Shown here: piece after piece, positions 62,986 through 64,000 of the stretch
Numbering within the stretch: position 1 is the first letter of the stretch
Layout: the number at the start of each line of letters is the position of its first letter
NCBI RefSeq assembly: GCF_025291715.1
Contig: NZ_JAMBIZ010000007.1
Location: 1 to 64,000, forward strand
Origin: Metasolibacillus sp.
Lineage (GTDB): Bacteria > Bacillota > Bacilli > Bacillales_A > Planococcaceae
Reading direction: 5' to 3'
DNA: 64,000 bases
The notes under the pieces: generated by a model
Told to the model about the DNA's origin: nothing
The model's input: only the letters and a program-made list of their open reading frames with translations
Database searches by the model: none
Translations under genes and position numbers: made by a program

Positions 62986-63585
62986 TTATTTGAGGTGCTT
63001 GATATTATGTAATAATATCTTGTGTAGACTATTCATCCACTCCATTTTTTCTATTAACTCATCTTGAATTTTTAACAAATCCGTATTTTCTGTCTGTAAA
63101 TACGCTTCTAATTGTAGTAATGCTATTAATATATTTTGCACTTGATCTGACACAGCATGTACTTGTGCCATATGGGCAATTAGTTGCTGCTGTATGGAAA
63201 TTCTAGGCAGATAGATTTTTTGCTCTATAGCCTTTTCAATTTTCAATGACTGTGCTTGTAAATAATAAAATAAATATTTACTTAAAATAATGGACTGACA
63301 TGGAATCATCGCCATAATATTTTCTCCAATGTAATACTCTTGCTGACAAACATAATATGCGTTTTTACTTGGGTAGATTAAAACTGCTCCTGTTGGAACT
63401 TTTGTTAAATCACTTTCATGCTGTAGCGAGGATGGTATTTTAGGTAATAGCTGCAGATTATTTTTCAATAAATCCCAATAATCACAACTAACAAACGGTA
63501 TACCTTCACTTACAAAATAATGTGTAGGCTGTCTAGCAACACCTTTTACAATTGTTACAATATCCCCCAATTTATATTGTCTCAT
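62986..63585 (-). CDS. Orphan HsdS-like (type I restriction specificity) protein
   Basis: 199 residues. One target-recognition-domain pattern of Methylase_S type: YKLGDIVTIVKGVARQPTHY, GIPFVSCDYWD, PTGAVLIYPSKNAYYVCQQE, YIGENIMAMIP, YLFYYLQAQSLKIEKAIEQK, LPRISIQQQLI, then a long helical spacer to the end (about 140-199). This is half of a normal HsdS, and no hsdM or hsdR lies in the window. ATG 63585 with SD GGGGGG. It precedes a GGDEF gene in the same operon. The domain call rests on pattern recognition and is moderately sure. Confidence 0.68.
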   Translation of the reverse strand: MRQYKLGDIVTIVKGVARQPTHYFVSEGIPFVSCDYWDLLKNNLQLLPKIPSSLQHESDLTKVPTGAVLIYPSKNAYYVCQQEYYIGENIMAMIPCQSIILSKYLFYYLQAQSLKIEKAIEQKIYLPRISIQQQLIAHMAQVHAVSDQVQNILIALLQLEAYLQTENTDLLKIQDELIEKMEWMNSLHKILLHNIKHLK

Positions 63586-63770
63586 CAAAGTATTCCCCCC
63601 TACTTTATCAGCTTATATTTTTAAGCCGATAATTTCTCCTTGCTATGAAATAAAACATATATACTATATCGTTTGTACCATTATAATATAACTTTTGTAA
63701 AATGTACTATTTTAAAGGTATCTCCATTTAAAAAGTTTTTCACTAGCCTCTATCTTAGAGGTGAAATGCT

Positions 63771-64000
63771 ATGTCAGATTTTTTAAAGCTAGTAGGAGAA
63801 CAGCTTCGAACAATTCGTGTTGCAAAGGGATTAAGTCAGGAGGAAGTTGCAGAAAAAACGGGGAAAATGGGCTATAGTAAAGGGCGCATTTCCAATATTG
63901 AAAATGGTCAATCCAATATTACGTTAAAAACGCTTGAAAGCTTAATGCAGGCATTGGACATTGCACCTGAAGAGCTTTTTAATTTCCAAAACCTCTCAAG
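63771..64000 (+). CDS. XRE-family HTH regulator, N-terminal part (runs off window)
   Basis: 76 full codons visible. An HTH_3 domain fills residues 6-65 (LGEQLRTIRVAKGLSQEEVA... core GLSQEEVAEKTG, YSKGRISNIENGQSNITLKTL, LDIAPEELF). ATG with SD AGAGGTGA. Separated by a divergent gap from the HsdS-like gene. The C-terminus is outside, so effector domains are unknown. Confidence 0.9.
   Translation, partial: MSDFLKLVGEQLRTIRVAKGLSQEEVAEKTGKMGYSKGRISNIENGQSNITLKTLESLMQALDIAPEELFNFQNLS

Overview
The window looks like a chromosomal stretch of a low-GC, motile, spore-forming member of the Bacillales, most likely Lysinibacillus or a near relative in the Planococcaceae. The evidence is a prkA / yhbH / spoVR sporulation set, motAB, an S-layer-homology surface protein, strong Bacillus-type Shine-Dalgarno (SD) sites, sigma-A promoters, and an aspartate racemase plus ATP-grasp ligase pair that fits a Lys-Asp cell wall. 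The genus is an inference. No tRNA, rRNA, CRISPR array or prophage was seen. The only mobile DNA is the tail of a transposase at the left edge.

Layout: 1-366 transposase end; 612-4616 large SLH surface protein; 4773-8495 sensor kinase 1 and its regulator; 8558-10566 pseudouridine catabolism (psuK-psuG); 10701-11240 tandem 20-bp repeat array 1; 11290-12844 motAB; 13019-17713 housekeeping genes (M29 aminopeptidase, carbonic anhydrase, acetyltransferase, PPK2, map); 17876-21018 two tandem diguanylate cyclases; 21071-21413 repeat array 2; 21495-25040 fruRKA; 25235-25747 small proteins; 25843-30092 sbcDC; 30320-30739 two small membrane or secreted proteins; 30888-37038 an oligopeptide/glutathione-type ABC importer with a divergent binding protein; 37161-42456 SGNH hydrolase, second aminopeptidase, RNA helicase, and a likely D-aspartate cross-bridge operon; 42971-51912 two divergent regulator/kinase pairs; 51933-55932 phosphoesterase, radical SAM protein, RNase J paralog, repeat array 3, yunC; 56017-61804 spoVR, yhbH, an alpha/beta hydrolase and prkA; 61873-63585 GGDEF protein and an orphan HsdS-like protein; 63771-end the start of an XRE regulator.

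The most notable content is a family of three very large sensors (4773-7781, 44378-47434, 48847-51912). Each has an N-terminal jelly-roll sensor and 7TM region, a HisKA/HATPase core, a receiver, and then a second, LytS-type kinase core. Each is paired with a LytR-like receiver regulator carrying an OmpR-type winged helix; two of the three regulators also have a SARP-type BTAD tail. In the third sensor the HisKA phospho-acceptor is Tyr instead of His, and the two divergent pairs share a conserved intergenic element. With three GGDEF proteins, the window is rich in signalling.

Two other patterns stand out. Three intergenic arrays share a T-rich TTTATTTGCG-type core with a 20-21 bp period, and two of them lie in convergent gaps. 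Three genes (sensor 1, a small membrane protein, prkA) appear to start at AUC or AUU placed after an SD. In prkA this start restores the 631-residue length I recall for the B. subtilis protein. Many start sites were moved downstream from the longest open frame because the SD lies inside the longer version.
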